From positions 248,001 through 312,000 of the forward strand of contig CAWIJO010000007.1 of NCBI GenBank assembly GCA_963836355.1: DNA of 64,000 nucleotides, in the 5' to 3' direction. Under the pieces are notes generated by a model. It saw only the letters and a program-made list of their open reading frames with translations, searched no databases and was not told the DNA's origin. Below, piece by piece: positions 1 through 8,262 of this stretch. A program made the translations under genes and the position numbers. Numbering within the stretch: position 1 is the first letter of the stretch; the number at the start of each line of letters is the position of its first letter. The DNA is from Palsa-506 sp963836355. Lineage in GTDB: Bacteria; Actinomycetota; Actinomycetes; Streptosporangiales; Streptosporangiaceae.

Positions 1-316
1 CCACCGCGAACTTGGTGATGATCACCGACGACCGGCGCACCGGGGTGGCCAGCAGGTGCACGATGCTGCCATCATCGATCTCCGCGCCGAGCACGCTGGT
101 GCCGATGATCAGCGCGGTCAGCGGCAGCACCACGGAGAACCCGAAGACGCCGAGGATGTCGGCCGGCCAGGACTGGTCAGCCGGGCTGGAGAGCTTGAGC
201 AGCGCCGTGACCAGGAGCAGAATCACCGGCGTGATCGCGAACAGGATCGCCCGCTTGCGGCCCATCGTCGCGCGGAAGGTGATCTTGGCGACAGTGCCGT
301 TGAGTATGCCGGACAT
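1..316 (-). CDS. ABC-2 type transporter permease (partial, N-terminal part)
   Basis: The minus-strand frame opens with ATG at 316 (MSGILNGTVAKITFRATMGR) and runs off the left edge, so only about 105 N-terminal residues are present. A hydrophobic segment (AILFAITPVILLLVTALL) is followed by a second one (VFGFSVVLPLTALIIGTSVLG) and by the sequence EIDDGSIVHLLATPVRR, which is typical of ABC-2 permeases of the bacteriocin/antibiotic exporter type. It lies 65 bp downstream of an ATPase gene in the same direction, so it is probably the membrane partner of that ATPase. The substrate cannot be inferred. Confidence 0.8.
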   Translation of the reverse strand, partial: MSGILNGTVAKITFRATMGRKRAILFAITPVILLLVTALLKLSSPADQSWPADILGVFGFSVVLPLTALIIGTSVLGAEIDDGSIVHLLATPVRRSSVIITKFAV

Positions 317-381
317 GTCTTGACTGCTTTCTCGCGGATCCGTCGTCGGGATCGGTTGCCGTCAGGGGCGGTCGGGGTTGG

Positions 382-1293
382 TCATGGGGTGATCAGGTAC
401 TCGAATACGCTCTCCAGCGACTCGTCGGCGGGCAGCAGCTCGCGCAGCCTGATGTTGGCGTCCCTGGTGAGCCCGGCGAGTTCCCTGGTGAAGGTGCCGT
501 AATCCGACGTCCGCACCTGCAGCCCACGCGGCGTCAGCTCCACCCCGGTGACCGCGGGGCGGCCGATCAGCGTAGCGCCGAGCAGCCGGTCGTCCGATGT
601 GCGCACCAGGAAGACGTGCGGCCGGCTGGTCATCAGCCGCCGGATCGCGCGGAAATCGCCGGAGGCCGCGAGCCGCCCGGACACCATCACCTGGATGGTG
701 CCGGATAGCCGCTCCACTTCCTCCAGGATGTGCGAGCTGAACAAGATCGTGCGGCCGTCGGCGCCGAGCCCGTGCAGCAGGTCCATCATGTGCAACCGCT
801 GGCGCGGGTCCATCCCGTTGAACGGCTCGTCCAGCAGGATCACCGCGGGATCGTGCACCAGCGCCGCGGCAACCTTGATCCGCTGCCGCATGCCCTTGGA
901 GTACGTCGCGATCTTGCGGTCCTGCGCGTCGGCCATCTCGACGATCCCGATCGCGCGGGCGGCCGCGGCATCCGGATCGGCCAGCTCGTGCAGCCGGGCG
1001 GTTGCGCGAACGAACTCGGCGCCGGTCATGAAGGCATAGACGGAGGCGTGCTCGGGGACCAGGCCGACTGTCCGGAACAGGCCGGCGTTCCGCCAGGCTG
1101 CCTGGCCGGCCACGGTCAGCTCGCCGCGGGATGGCTCAAGGAAGCCCGCGAGCATGTGCAGCAGGGTGGACTTCCCGGCGCCATTGGGGCCGAGCAGGCC
1201 GGTGACGCCGGGGCCGACCGACATCGAGATGTCGTTGATCGCAACGACATTGCCGTACCAGCGCGAGACGTTGCGCAGCTCGATGGTGTTCAT
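382..1293 (-). CDS. ABC transporter ATP-binding protein
   Basis: This 303-residue ATPase starts at ATG 1293 (MNTIELRNVSRWYGNVVAIN). The open frame extends 45 residues further upstream, but that part overlaps the preceding permease gene and is not ABC-like. Visible motifs are Walker A GPNGAGKST (residues 35-43), signature YSKGMRQRIKVAAAL, and Walker B VILLDEPFNGMDP, followed by the H-loop FSSHILEEV. The last 90 residues form the accessory region usual in DrrA/CcmA-type exporters. Its start overlaps the stop of the upstream permease by 4 bp (ATGA), so they are translationally coupled. It probably energises the permease that begins at 316. Substrate unknown. Confidence 0.93.
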   Translation of the reverse strand: MNTIELRNVSRWYGNVVAINDISMSVGPGVTGLLGPNGAGKSTLLHMLAGFLEPSRGELTVAGQAAWRNAGLFRTVGLVPEHASVYAFMTGAEFVRATARLHELADPDAAAARAIGIVEMADAQDRKIATYSKGMRQRIKVAAALVHDPAVILLDEPFNGMDPRQRLHMMDLLHGLGADGRTILFSSHILEEVERLSGTIQVMVSGRLAASGDFRAIRRLMTSRPHVFLVRTSDDRLLGATLIGRPAVTGVELTPRGLQVRTSDYGTFTRELAGLTRDANIRLRELLPADESLESVFEYLITP

Positions 1294-2288
1294 GCGATGC
1301 CGACCTTCCGGTACCTGGCGACGAGGATGCCGATCGCGGCGCCGAGGAAGACGAGCGTCATCAGCCCGTAGGTGATGCCGTAGCCGCCCGGGTAGGCGAT
1401 GATGCCCGGCGAGGTGCCGCCGAGCCACTGCCGGACGCCGTCCAGCGTGGTGAAGGGGCTGATCAGGCCGGCCAGGTGCACCCCGGCAGGTACCGTGCCG
1501 AAGACCAAATGAGCCTGCCCGCCGGTGCCCGCGCCGGGAGGCGGCTGGCTGAACTGGCCCGCCGTCCTGGCCGCGATATGGCTAAGCAGCCTGGCCAGCG
1601 TCCAGGTCAGGAAGAAGAAGATCGCGATCGTGCCGGTGGCGTAGGCGCGGCGGCCGGTAAAGGAGGCGAGCGCGATCCCGATCGCGCCGAGCACGGCTGC
1701 CCACATCAGCCCAACGAGCAGGCCTGGCGTCACTCCCCTGGTCTGCGCCCAGATGTCGGACAGGCCGTGCGACTGCAGGACCGTGCCCAGGTAGAGCAGC
1801 AGTTCCGGGATATCGATCATGATCAGGCAGGCCAGGATGAACGCGGCGAGCTTGGCCAGCGGGTAGTCGATGCGGCGGACCGGCCGGGCGAAATACAACG
1901 GCAGGACGTGGCTGCGCAGATCCCGGGACACCAGCTCGGGTGCCTGCGCGGCGATGAAGACCGTCATCACCAGCACCCGCAGCGGGGCGACGTAAGTGTC
2001 ATAGTGCACGACGCTCGCATGCGAGCTGCTGAGCGCCACGGCCACGGCGTTGATCACCGCGGGCAGGCACATGATGCCGAACGTGAGCACCGGGACGATC
2101 TTGGCCTTGACGCCGCGGCCGATGCCGAATGCCGAGCGCAGGCTATGCCAGGCCAGCGCCCGGACGATCCGTGCCCGGCCGAGCCGCTGGCCGTCGTAGC
2201 GCTGGTAGCCCAGATCGTGGATGACGCCGGCGGCGCCGGGCGCCGGGACGGCCCGGCCGGGTCCATGGCTGGCTGTGTCAGCGGGCAT
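1290..2288 (-). CDS. ABC transporter permease
   Basis: A 332-residue multi-span membrane protein. After a soluble N-terminal segment (LGYQRYDGQRLGRARIVRAL, a motif common in actinobacterial ABC-2 permeases) there are about six hydrophobic segments, among them VLTFGIMCLPAVINAVAVAL, LAAFILACLIMIDIPELLLYL, LVGLMWAAVLGAIGIALASF and ITYGLMTLVFLGAAIGILVA. It overlaps the upstream ATPase gene by 11 bp and the downstream ATPase by 4 bp, so the four genes from 3330 down to 1 form one operon of two ATPase/permease pairs. Which permease works with which ATPase is inferred from order only. Confidence 0.88.
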   Translation of the reverse strand: MPADTASHGPGRAVPAPGAAGVIHDLGYQRYDGQRLGRARIVRALAWHSLRSAFGIGRGVKAKIVPVLTFGIMCLPAVINAVAVALSSSHASVVHYDTYVAPLRVLVMTVFIAAQAPELVSRDLRSHVLPLYFARPVRRIDYPLAKLAAFILACLIMIDIPELLLYLGTVLQSHGLSDIWAQTRGVTPGLLVGLMWAAVLGAIGIALASFTGRRAYATGTIAIFFFLTWTLARLLSHIAARTAGQFSQPPPGAGTGGQAHLVFGTVPAGVHLAGLISPFTTLDGVRQWLGGTSPGIIAYPGGYGITYGLMTLVFLGAAIGILVARYRKVGIA

Positions 2289-3330
2289 CGGCTGCTCCCG
2301 TCATGTCGGTTGGCGTTTCACCGGCGCTGTGGGCGGCCGCTTCGTCGGCGTTTCCGCTGGCCTGCCCGCCGGGCTCCGCCTGCTGGCCGCGGAAGAGCTC
2401 CTCGATCCGGTGCCGCCGCTGTTCCATCCTGTTCAGCGGCAGGCCGAGATCGGCAACGGCATCGCGTACCGCGTCATAGGTCGCCTGGCCGGCCAGCTTG
2501 ACCAGCACGGCCCGGTCCTGCGGCACGGGCCCGAGACCACGCCTGGCCAGTTCCGCGAGCAGCTGGCCGGTGCCGTCCTCGACCTCGATGATCAGCACCT
2601 GGCTCGCCTGGGTGAAGCTGGTGACAGTGTCGGCGCGGAGCAGCTTCCCGCCGTCGATGGCCACAATGTGATCGCAGATCTGTTCCAGCTCACCCAGCAG
2701 GTGCGAGGCGACGAGGATCGAGATGCCGAAATCGGTGCCGATCCGGCCGATCAGCTCGAGCATCGCGGCCCGGCCGGCCGGGTCGAGGCCGATGGTCGGC
2801 TCGTCAAGCAGCAGCAGGCGCGGGTCGCCGACCAGCGCCTGGGCTAGTTTCACCCGCTGCTTCATGCCGGTCGAGTAGGTGCCGATCTGCCGGTACCGCT
2901 CCTCGTACAGGCCCACGTGGCGGAGCGATTCCGCCGCGCGCTCCTTGGCCGCGGTCGGCGGCAGGCCGGAGATCCGGCCCAGATGGGTGACGAACTCGGT
3001 GGCGGTGACGTCCGGCAGCAGGCAGTCGTGCTCGGGCATGTAGCCGGTCAGGCTCCGGATCTGCTCACCGCCGCGCTCGCAGTCATGGCCGAACACCACG
3101 GCCCGGCCCTTGGTCGGGGCCAGCAGGCCGAGCAGGATCTTGATCAAAGTCGATTTGCCCGCACCGTTAGCGCCGATCAGGCCGGTGACGCCGGGAGCTA
3201 CCGACACGGTCAGCTCGTCGAGGGCGGTCACCTGGCCCGGATAGCGCTTCGTCAGCGCGGTCGTCTCGATAACTGTGCCCGGTGGCTGGCCAGCCGGATC
3301 TGGCATTCGCACCGATGCTTGAGCGGTCAC
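2278..3330 (-). CDS. ABC transporter ATP-binding protein
   Basis: A 350-residue ATPase and the first gene of the two-pair ABC operon. It has Walker A GANGAGKST near residue 55, signature YSTGMKQRVKLAQAL, Walker B LLLLDEPTIGLDP and H-loop ASHLLGELEQ. The C-terminal 45 residues are Gly/Ala/Glu rich with no recognisable domain. The start at 3330 is the first in-frame ATG, and the ABC fold begins about 20 residues later (VIETTALTKRYPGQVTALDE). It belongs to the DrrA/CcmA-like exporter ATPases. The transported substrate cannot be told from sequence. Confidence 0.92.
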   Translation of the reverse strand: MTAQASVRMPDPAGQPPGTVIETTALTKRYPGQVTALDELTVSVAPGVTGLIGANGAGKSTLIKILLGLLAPTKGRAVVFGHDCERGGEQIRSLTGYMPEHDCLLPDVTATEFVTHLGRISGLPPTAAKERAAESLRHVGLYEERYRQIGTYSTGMKQRVKLAQALVGDPRLLLLDEPTIGLDPAGRAAMLELIGRIGTDFGISILVASHLLGELEQICDHIVAIDGGKLLRADTVTSFTQASQVLIIEVEDGTGQLLAELARRGLGPVPQDRAVLVKLAGQATYDAVRDAVADLGLPLNRMEQRRHRIEELFRGQQAEPGGQASGNADEAAAHSAGETPTDMTGAADAR

Positions 3331-3471
3331 GTTCCTGGCCTCGCCTTCGTGTGGCGCCGTCAGCGCCGCCGGGCTGGCCGACGGCGGATGGGTGCCGACA
3401 ATGCCAGCCGGCTGCGCGGCGGACCGATGTTGGGCGATGTCAAGAATGCCTGCCCGGGCGGGCTCCCGTCG

Positions 3472-4155
3472 TCAGTCCGTGGGGTGAGCTTTCCGTCCGA
3501 CTTGAGTAGTACCGCGCGGCTGGGCGGCCCGGGCACCGGCTAGGCACGCGGATAAACGCACCTGCGGCATGCGGAGCGCGGCCCAAACTACCTTGCGGCG
3601 AAAGCCGAGCATGGCCCAGCCCCAGCTGGCCGTCAGCGCCTGGACGACCTGCAGGCCGCGGCCTGCCTCGGCGCCGGGATCGGGCGACCGCAGCACGGGA
3701 GGATCCGCGCTGGGATCGGTGACTGCGCACACCAGGTGGCTAGCCCGGTGCCACAGCGTGAGTTCGACCTGCCCGCCGGGGAGTCCAGATTCGCCGTGAG
3801 CGCCGTGAGCGCCGTGTGCGTCCTGGCCGACCCCGCCGCCCGCCGCGGCGCCGTGGCCGCCTTGCATGCCGTGGAACAGCGCGTTGGTGACCAGTTCCGA
3901 CACCACCATCGCCGTGTCCTGAAACAACGCGCACATGTCCCAGCGCTGCAGCGTGTCCCTGGTGAACTCGCGCGCCGCCCGGGGCGACGCCGGCACAGTA
4001 CCGACGGCACGAACGGCAATCCCGGGCGGCCCGGCTACCGCCGACGGCAGTAAGGCCGGTGGTCGCAGCTGACCTGACTGGCGGGGGACGCCGCCGGCGA
4101 TCTTCGGCGTACCTGCTGCCTCGGCAGCGGCAGCGGCAACGTGTCCTCGGTCCAT
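3472..4155 (-). CDS. Anti-sigma-factor-like ATP-binding protein (HATPase_c, RsbW type)
   Basis: A 227-residue protein with a GHKL ATPase core: the N box is VVSELVTNALFHG (about residues 94-106) and the G1 region is AVTDPSADPPVLRSPDPG followed by GRGLQVVQALTASWGW. Family members are serine kinases or anti-sigma/partner-switch regulators. An 80-residue Ala/Pro-rich N-terminal stretch and an inserted Gly/His-rich loop after the N box (GGHGAAAGGG, then AHGAHGAHGE) are low-complexity additions. It is divergent from, and very close to, a DUF397 gene and an XRE/DUF5753 regulator. This is the gene set of the Streptomyces whiJ/abaA loci, which supports a developmental regulatory role. Its target is unknown. 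Confidence 0.82.
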   Translation of the reverse strand: MDRGHVAAAAAEAAGTPKIAGGVPRQSGQLRPPALLPSAVAGPPGIAVRAVGTVPASPRAAREFTRDTLQRWDMCALFQDTAMVVSELVTNALFHGMQGGHGAAAGGGVGQDAHGAHGAHGESGLPGGQVELTLWHRASHLVCAVTDPSADPPVLRSPDPGAEAGRGLQVVQALTASWGWAMLGFRRKVVWAALRMPQVRLSACLAGARAAQPRGTTQVGRKAHPTD

Positions 4156-4365
4156 GAGCTATCCCCGGAGCCTGATGGTGAGCGTGAGACGGGCTGGCCC
4201 GCCTTCCGCTACCATGCCAGTCACGATGTGCAGGTGCAAGTGCTGCTGCACGTGCAGAAAATTGTGCGCGGCGGCTGCAAGATGGCTGATATCGCCTGGT
4301 CACAGCCCCCAGGCCAGCCGGTTCGGCGGCAAATGACCTTGTCAGGAACGGCGAAGGGACATGAG

Positions 4366-4695
4366 GTGGAACTGGCTCGCAACGGCATCCCTGCCACCCG
4401 GCTGGACCATGCGATCTGGCGGAAAAGCCGGCGCAGCAACCCCAGCGGCAATTGCGTCGAGATAGCGGCGCTGGCCGGCGAACAAGTCGCCATGCGCAAT
4501 TCCCGTCACCCGGACGGCCCGGCGCTCGTCTTCACCCGATCCGACTGGGATGCCTTTATCGGCGGCGCCCAGGACGGTGACTTCGGGCCGCTACCCGACT
4601 CAGCGCCGGCGGCCGCTACCCGACTAGCCGGCGGCAGTTCGGCGCTAGGCCGGCACCATGCCGGGCCTGAGCCGTTATGCCATCTCAAAACATGA
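4366..4695 (+). CDS. DUF397 domain protein (whiJ-cassette small protein)
   Basis: The signature of DUF397 is clear: AIWRKSRRSNPSGNCVEIA, then VAMRNSRHPDGPALVFTRSD and WDAFIGGAQDGDF. DUF397 proteins are usually 60-80 residues and begin just before the W-R-K-S motif. I therefore prefer the GTG at 4366, which has GAAGGGA about 7 bp upstream (109 residues). In-frame ATGs at 4333 and 4282 are alternatives. The last 40 residues (after GDFGPLP) are a low-complexity tail absent from typical members. In Streptomyces such proteins sit beside DUF5753 regulators and antagonise them, as here with the gene at 4756. Function is inferred from context. Confidence 0.82.
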   Translation: MELARNGIPATRLDHAIWRKSRRSNPSGNCVEIAALAGEQVAMRNSRHPDGPALVFTRSDWDAFIGGAQDGDFGPLPDSAPAAATRLAGGSSALGRHHAGPEPLCHLKT

Positions 4696-4755
4696 TGTGG
4701 CGCGACAGCGGCTGACGTGGGAGACTGCCTTGGTCTGGTGTTCTGGGGAGGGCAC

Positions 4756-5664
4756 ATGATCACAGCGGAGCCGGGCGGCAGCCAGGTCCGCAGCCTACTC
4801 GAACCGCCGGGTGGCGGCGGTCCTACAGTGCTGCGCCTGCTGCTGGGCGCGCAGCTGCGGAGGCTGCGCGAGGCCAGGCGGATTTCGCTGGAAGATGCAG
4901 GCCACGCAATCCGCTCGTCGCACTCGAAGATGAGCCGGCTTGAACTCGGCCGGGTCGGCTTCAAGGATAGGGACATTGCCGATCTGCTGACCCTCTACGG
5001 AGTGACGGACGAGAATGAACGCGACTCGCTGCGGTCGCTCGCCAGGAAGGCGAACACGCGCGGCTGGTGGCACGACTACTCCGACATCCTGCCCGGCTGG
5101 TTCGAGGCCTACATCGGGCTGGAGGAAGCAGCCACCCGGATCCGGTCTTACGAGATCCAATTCATACCCGGCCTGCTGCAGACGGAGCGCTACGCCCGCG
5201 CGGTGACCTTGCTGGGTCATGCGAACGCCCCGGCCGAGGAGGTCCAGCGCCGGGTCGGCCTGCGGATGGCCCGCAAGCCGCTGCTCCGCGGCCCGCGGGC
5301 GCCGCACCTGTGGGTAGTGATCGACGAGGCAGTGCTGCGACGGCCGATCGGCGGGGCGGACGTCATGCGGGAGCAGTTCGAGTACCTCATCGAGTACGCG
5401 GCGATGCCAAACGTGACGCTCCAGGTCATCCCGTTCCAGGCTGGCGGCCACTCGGCGGCCGGCGGTCCCTTCAGCATCCTGCGATTCGCCGAGGCGGACC
5501 TGCCCGACGTGGTCTACCTGGAGCAGCTCACCAGCGCCATCTACCTGGACAAGCGCGACACAGTCGATCATTACCAGGCCGTGATGGAGCGGCTGTGCCT
5601 GGATGCCTTCCCGGCCGAGCACAGTACCGACGCCATCAGCACGATCGCCGACGAACTCTTCTAG
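4756..5664 (+). CDS. XRE-family regulator with DUF5753 domain (WhiJ/Scr1-like)
   Basis: A 302-residue regulator. The N-terminal helix-turn-helix (LGAQLRRLREARRISLEDAG, then IRSSHSKMSRLELGRVGFKDRDIADLL) covers about residues 30-85. The rest is a DUF5753 domain with landmarks ILPGWFEAYIGLEEAATRIRSYE (shortened here as WFEAYIGLEEAA), IPGLLQTERYARA, VVIDEAVLRRPIGG and VTLQVIPFQAGGH. ATG 4756 follows a strong GGGGAGGG ribosome-binding site, better than the GTG at 4717. With the DUF397 gene upstream and the divergent anti-sigma-like ATPase it makes a whiJ-type cassette. It is expected to bind DNA and be relieved by its DUF397 partner; this is inference from the family. Confidence 0.9.
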   Translation: MITAEPGGSQVRSLLEPPGGGGPTVLRLLLGAQLRRLREARRISLEDAGHAIRSSHSKMSRLELGRVGFKDRDIADLLTLYGVTDENERDSLRSLARKANTRGWWHDYSDILPGWFEAYIGLEEAATRIRSYEIQFIPGLLQTERYARAVTLLGHANAPAEEVQRRVGLRMARKPLLRGPRAPHLWVVIDEAVLRRPIGGADVMREQFEYLIEYAAMPNVTLQVIPFQAGGHSAAGGPFSILRFAEADLPDVVYLEQLTSAIYLDKRDTVDHYQAVMERLCLDAFPAEHSTDAISTIADELF

Positions 5665-5699
5665 CGCCGGCCGGAGATGCGCCTGCCCGAGACCGCCCG

Positions 5700-6545
5700 A
5701 TGACCAGGGTCATCAACGGCCGGGCGATCGCGGCTGCGATGCACGAGCGGACCGCCGGGCTGGCCGCGGGGCTGCGCGAGCGCGGCATCGTGCCGACGCT
5801 GGCCGTGGTGGTCGCGACCGAGGACGAGGGCGCCGCATGGTACGTCCAGTCCATCGCCCGGGCCGCCGACACGGCCGGAATTGACTGCCACATCCACCGG
5901 CTGCCGTCGGCCGGCCGCCAGCCGGTCGTGAACCTGCTCGGCCAGCTGTCCGCGGATCCGACCGTGCACGGCATCAGCTGCCAGACCCCGCTGCCCGCGG
6001 GCCTGGCTCTTGCCACCGCGGGCGCCAGCATCGCGGTGCGCAAGGACGTCGACGGCGCCAACCCGGCATCGCTCGGCATGCTCGCGGCCGGCCTGCCGGG
6101 TGCGTTCCCGCCGGCCACGGCCGCCGCGGTGATGGAGATCCTCCGGCACCAGCACGTGCCGCTACATGGCAGGCGCGCCGTCATCGTCGGCCGGTCCGCG
6201 GTGGTCGGCAAGCCTGCCGCGCTGCTGCTGCTGGCAGCCAACGCCACCGTGACCATCTGTCATTCGCGTACCAGGGACCTTGCCGAGGTGTGCCAGGAGG
6301 CCGACGTCCTTGTCGTCGCCATCGGCCAGCCGGAGATGCTGGGCGCCGACTACGTCGCCCCGGGCGCTGTCGTAATCGATGTCGGCATCAATCCCGGCGG
6401 CAACGACCGGATGGTGGGCGACGTCAACGCCGCCGCGGTGGCCGGCATCGCCGCGGCGATCACCCCGGTGCCCGGCGGCGTCGGCCCGGTGACGACCGCG
6501 CAGTTGCTCAGCCACACAATCCGGGCTGCCCGCGCCGCGGGCTAG
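5700..6545 (+). CDS. FolD-like methylenetetrahydrofolate dehydrogenase/cyclohydrolase paralogue, catalytic Lys absent
   Basis: A 281-residue protein that aligns along its whole length with bifunctional FolD. The Rossmann part is intact: VIVGRSAVVGKP (161-172), VTICHSRT, VVIDVGIN, and ITPVPGGVGPVTT near the end. The N-terminal active site is altered. The usual Y-V-x-x-K motif reads YVQSI (48-52), so the lysine needed for cyclohydrolase chemistry is isoleucine. Q95 and the KDVDG Asp pair remain, while the usual P-C-T-P motif is FPPAT. It starts 35 bp after the DUF5753 regulator and is probably cotranscribed. It may be a dehydrogenase only, or have a new role; the housekeeping folD would lie elsewhere. 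Confidence 0.88.
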   Translation: MTRVINGRAIAAAMHERTAGLAAGLRERGIVPTLAVVVATEDEGAAWYVQSIARAADTAGIDCHIHRLPSAGRQPVVNLLGQLSADPTVHGISCQTPLPAGLALATAGASIAVRKDVDGANPASLGMLAAGLPGAFPPATAAAVMEILRHQHVPLHGRRAVIVGRSAVVGKPAALLLLAANATVTICHSRTRDLAEVCQEADVLVVAIGQPEMLGADYVAPGAVVIDVGINPGGNDRMVGDVNAAAVAGIAAAITPVPGGVGPVTTAQLLSHTIRAARAAG

Positions 6546-6554
6546 GCTGGATGG

Positions 6555-6626
6555 CAGATGGCGGACGGACGGCAGATGGCGGACGGACGGCAGATGGCGG
6601 ACGGACGGCAGATGGCGGACGGACGG
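6555..6626 (+). repeat. 18-bp minisatellite carrying start codons (4 copies)
   Basis: Four exact tandem copies of CAGATGGCGGACGGACGG start 9 bp after the stop of the FolD-like gene. Each copy supplies an ATG (6558, 6576, 6594, 6612) in the frame of the following membrane protein, giving the N-terminus MADGRQ repeated. A change in copy number alters only the N-terminal length. Confidence 0.95.
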
Positions 6627-7583
6627 CCGGAGGCTAGTGCGCAGGCGGCGGAATCCAGTGGGCGGCTGGCCAGGGCAGCGCTGGCCGCGCTGCTCGTGGC
6701 GGCCGTCGTGGCCGGCCTCCGCGGCGAGATCCCGCCGCTCAGCTTCCGCGGCCCGCTGCGGGATCACGCCGTGGCCATCGGCCTGGTCCTTGAGGCCGTG
6801 CTCGCCGCACTGATGACCGCCCTCGTCATCCGCAGGCGGCGGGCACCGCAGCAGGCCATGCTGGCCATCCGGCTGCGCGGCGTCCTCGGCGCAGTGCTCA
6901 CGGTCGGGCTGGCCGGCATCCCGCTCGGCCTGCTGCTGGCCAACCTGCCGAAGCCGCGGACCAGGGGCCAGCCGTCGAGGGTGTTCCAGCGCCCGGGCAG
7001 CACCCGGGGGCCAAGCCGGTCCCCCGGGCCGATACCGAGCCACCTATCGCACCGGCCGGCCGGCGCGATCTTGACCGCGCTGCTAGTTGCCGCGCTGGTT
7101 GCCGCCGTCATCGGCTGCGTGCTCATGCTCAGGCGCCAGGCAGGCCTGGCGGCCAGGGCCGTACTGTCAGCCGAAACCCAGGATGAAGACGACGACGGGG
7201 AGAGCCTCCGCGATGCCGTCGAGTCCGGCCGGACGGCGCTGCGCGAGCTCGACGACGCCAGGGCCGCGATCATCGCGTGCTACCTGGCGATGGAGCGGAG
7301 TCTCGCTGGCGCGGGCACCGCCAGGGGGGCTGCCGAGACGCCTGATGAGCTACTGGCCAGGGCCGCCGACGTCGGCCTGGTCCGAGGCGACGCGGCCGGG
7401 CGGCTGACCGCGCTGTTCTACGAGGCGCGCTTCTCCAGCCACCCGCTGCCCGCCGCGAGCAGGACCGCCGCGCAGCGGGCGCTCGGCGACCTGGCCGCCA
7501 GCCTGGCCGGGCCGGCCGGGCCGACCGCTGCCGCTGCCCCGGCCAGCGCCGGTGAAGCCCGCGGCCGGGAGACGAGACGATGA
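6558..7583 (+). CDS. Membrane protein with C-terminal DUF4129 domain
   Basis: 341 residues from the first ATG of the 18-bp repeat; the true start may be any of the four repeat ATGs. Four hydrophobic segments are visible (ALAALLVAAVVAGL, GLVLEAVLAALMTALVI, VLTVGLAGIPLGLLLANL, ILTALLVAALVAAVIGCVLM). The C-terminal 120 residues are a DUF4129 domain: LRELDDARAAIIACYLAMER, then ETPDELLARA and LTALFYEARFSSHPL. In other actinomycetes this domain is found at the end of TgpA-like transglutaminases or as a separate protein in the same operon. It heads a run with MoxR and DUF58 proteins, so a role in a cell-envelope assembly complex is likely. The transglutaminase part itself is not present. Confidence 0.82.
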   Translation: MADGRQMADGRQMADGRQMADGRPEASAQAAESSGRLARAALAALLVAAVVAGLRGEIPPLSFRGPLRDHAVAIGLVLEAVLAALMTALVIRRRRAPQQAMLAIRLRGVLGAVLTVGLAGIPLGLLLANLPKPRTRGQPSRVFQRPGSTRGPSRSPGPIPSHLSHRPAGAILTALLVAALVAAVIGCVLMLRRQAGLAARAVLSAETQDEDDDGESLRDAVESGRTALRELDDARAAIIACYLAMERSLAGAGTARGAAETPDELLARAADVGLVRGDAAGRLTALFYEARFSSHPLPAASRTAAQRALGDLAASLAGPAGPTAAAAPASAGEARGRETRR

Positions 7584-7602
7584 CCCGCCAGGAGGCAAGA
7601 CC

Positions 7603-8262
7603 ATGACCGGCGGGGTGCCAGCCAGGCCAGCCAGGCCAGCCAGGCCAGCCAGGCCAGCCGAGCCAGCCAGCCAGGGAAGGCCGGGCACCGGCTGGCGCGA
7701 CGCGAAGCCGGAGATCATCATCGCGGTGACCCTGGTCGCCGCCGCTGGCATCGCCGGGTACCTGCTGGCCGGACCGGCAGGCCCCGGCGTGGTGGCCGTC
7801 AGCGCTGCGGTGATCGCCCTCGTCGCGTTCCGCGGTATGCTGCCGCCGCACCAGGCACTGCCGCTGCCGGAGCATGGCGTGGCGGCCGTCCAGGCGCCCG
7901 CCACATTCACCGGTTTCTGGCGCAAGCGCGCGGGACTGGTGGACGGGACCAGGTCGGCAGCCTCCTACGACGCCACGCTGCGGCCGACACTGCAGCACCT
8001 GCTCGCCGCCCGGCTGGCAGAGCGGCACGGCATCAGCCTGCGCGATGATCCAGACCTGGCCAGGCGGCTGCTGTGCCAGGGCAAGCGCGACGATGGGCTC
8101 TGGTACTGGGTAGACCCGGCCCGCCCGGCCGCCGCGACCAGTGCCGATTCCGGCAGCCAGCGCGGCGGCCGGGCAAGCCGGCACGGCGGCCGGGCGGGCA
8201 GCCGGCCGGGAATACCGCCGCGGACGCTCGCCCGCCTCATCGACCGACTGGAGCGACTGTGA
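7603..8262 (+). CDS. Hypothetical membrane protein of the MoxR/DUF58 operon
   Basis: 219 residues from ATG 7603, which has CAGGAGG 7-12 bp upstream. The N-terminus is a 9-bp minisatellite (GCCAGGCCA type) coding for ARPARPARP. Two adjacent membrane spans follow (IIIAVTLVAAAGIAGYLLAG and GVVAVSAAVIALVAF). Then comes a cytosolic region with FWRKRAGLVDGTRSAASYDA, LRPTLQHLLAARLAERHGI and DPDLARRLL, a pattern seen in actinobacterial proteins lying directly before moxR. The last 14 residues, RTLARLIDRLERL, match the usual end of that group. The stop overlaps the moxR start by 4 bp (GTGA). No enzymatic motif is seen; a scaffold role is guessed. Confidence 0.78.
   Translation: MTGGVPARPARPARPARPAEPASQGRPGTGWRDAKPEIIIAVTLVAAAGIAGYLLAGPAGPGVVAVSAAVIALVAFRGMLPPHQALPLPEHGVAAVQAPATFTGFWRKRAGLVDGTRSAASYDATLRPTLQHLLAARLAERHGISLRDDPDLARRLLCQGKRDDGLWYWVDPARPAAATSADSGSQRGGRASRHGGRAGSRPGIPPRTLARLIDRLERL

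Noticed and set aside
6290..6637. Alternate frame through the 18-bp repeat encoding ADGGRT
   Set aside because: It overlaps the FolD-like gene in another frame and lacks any domain; the DUF4129 frame is supported downstream.
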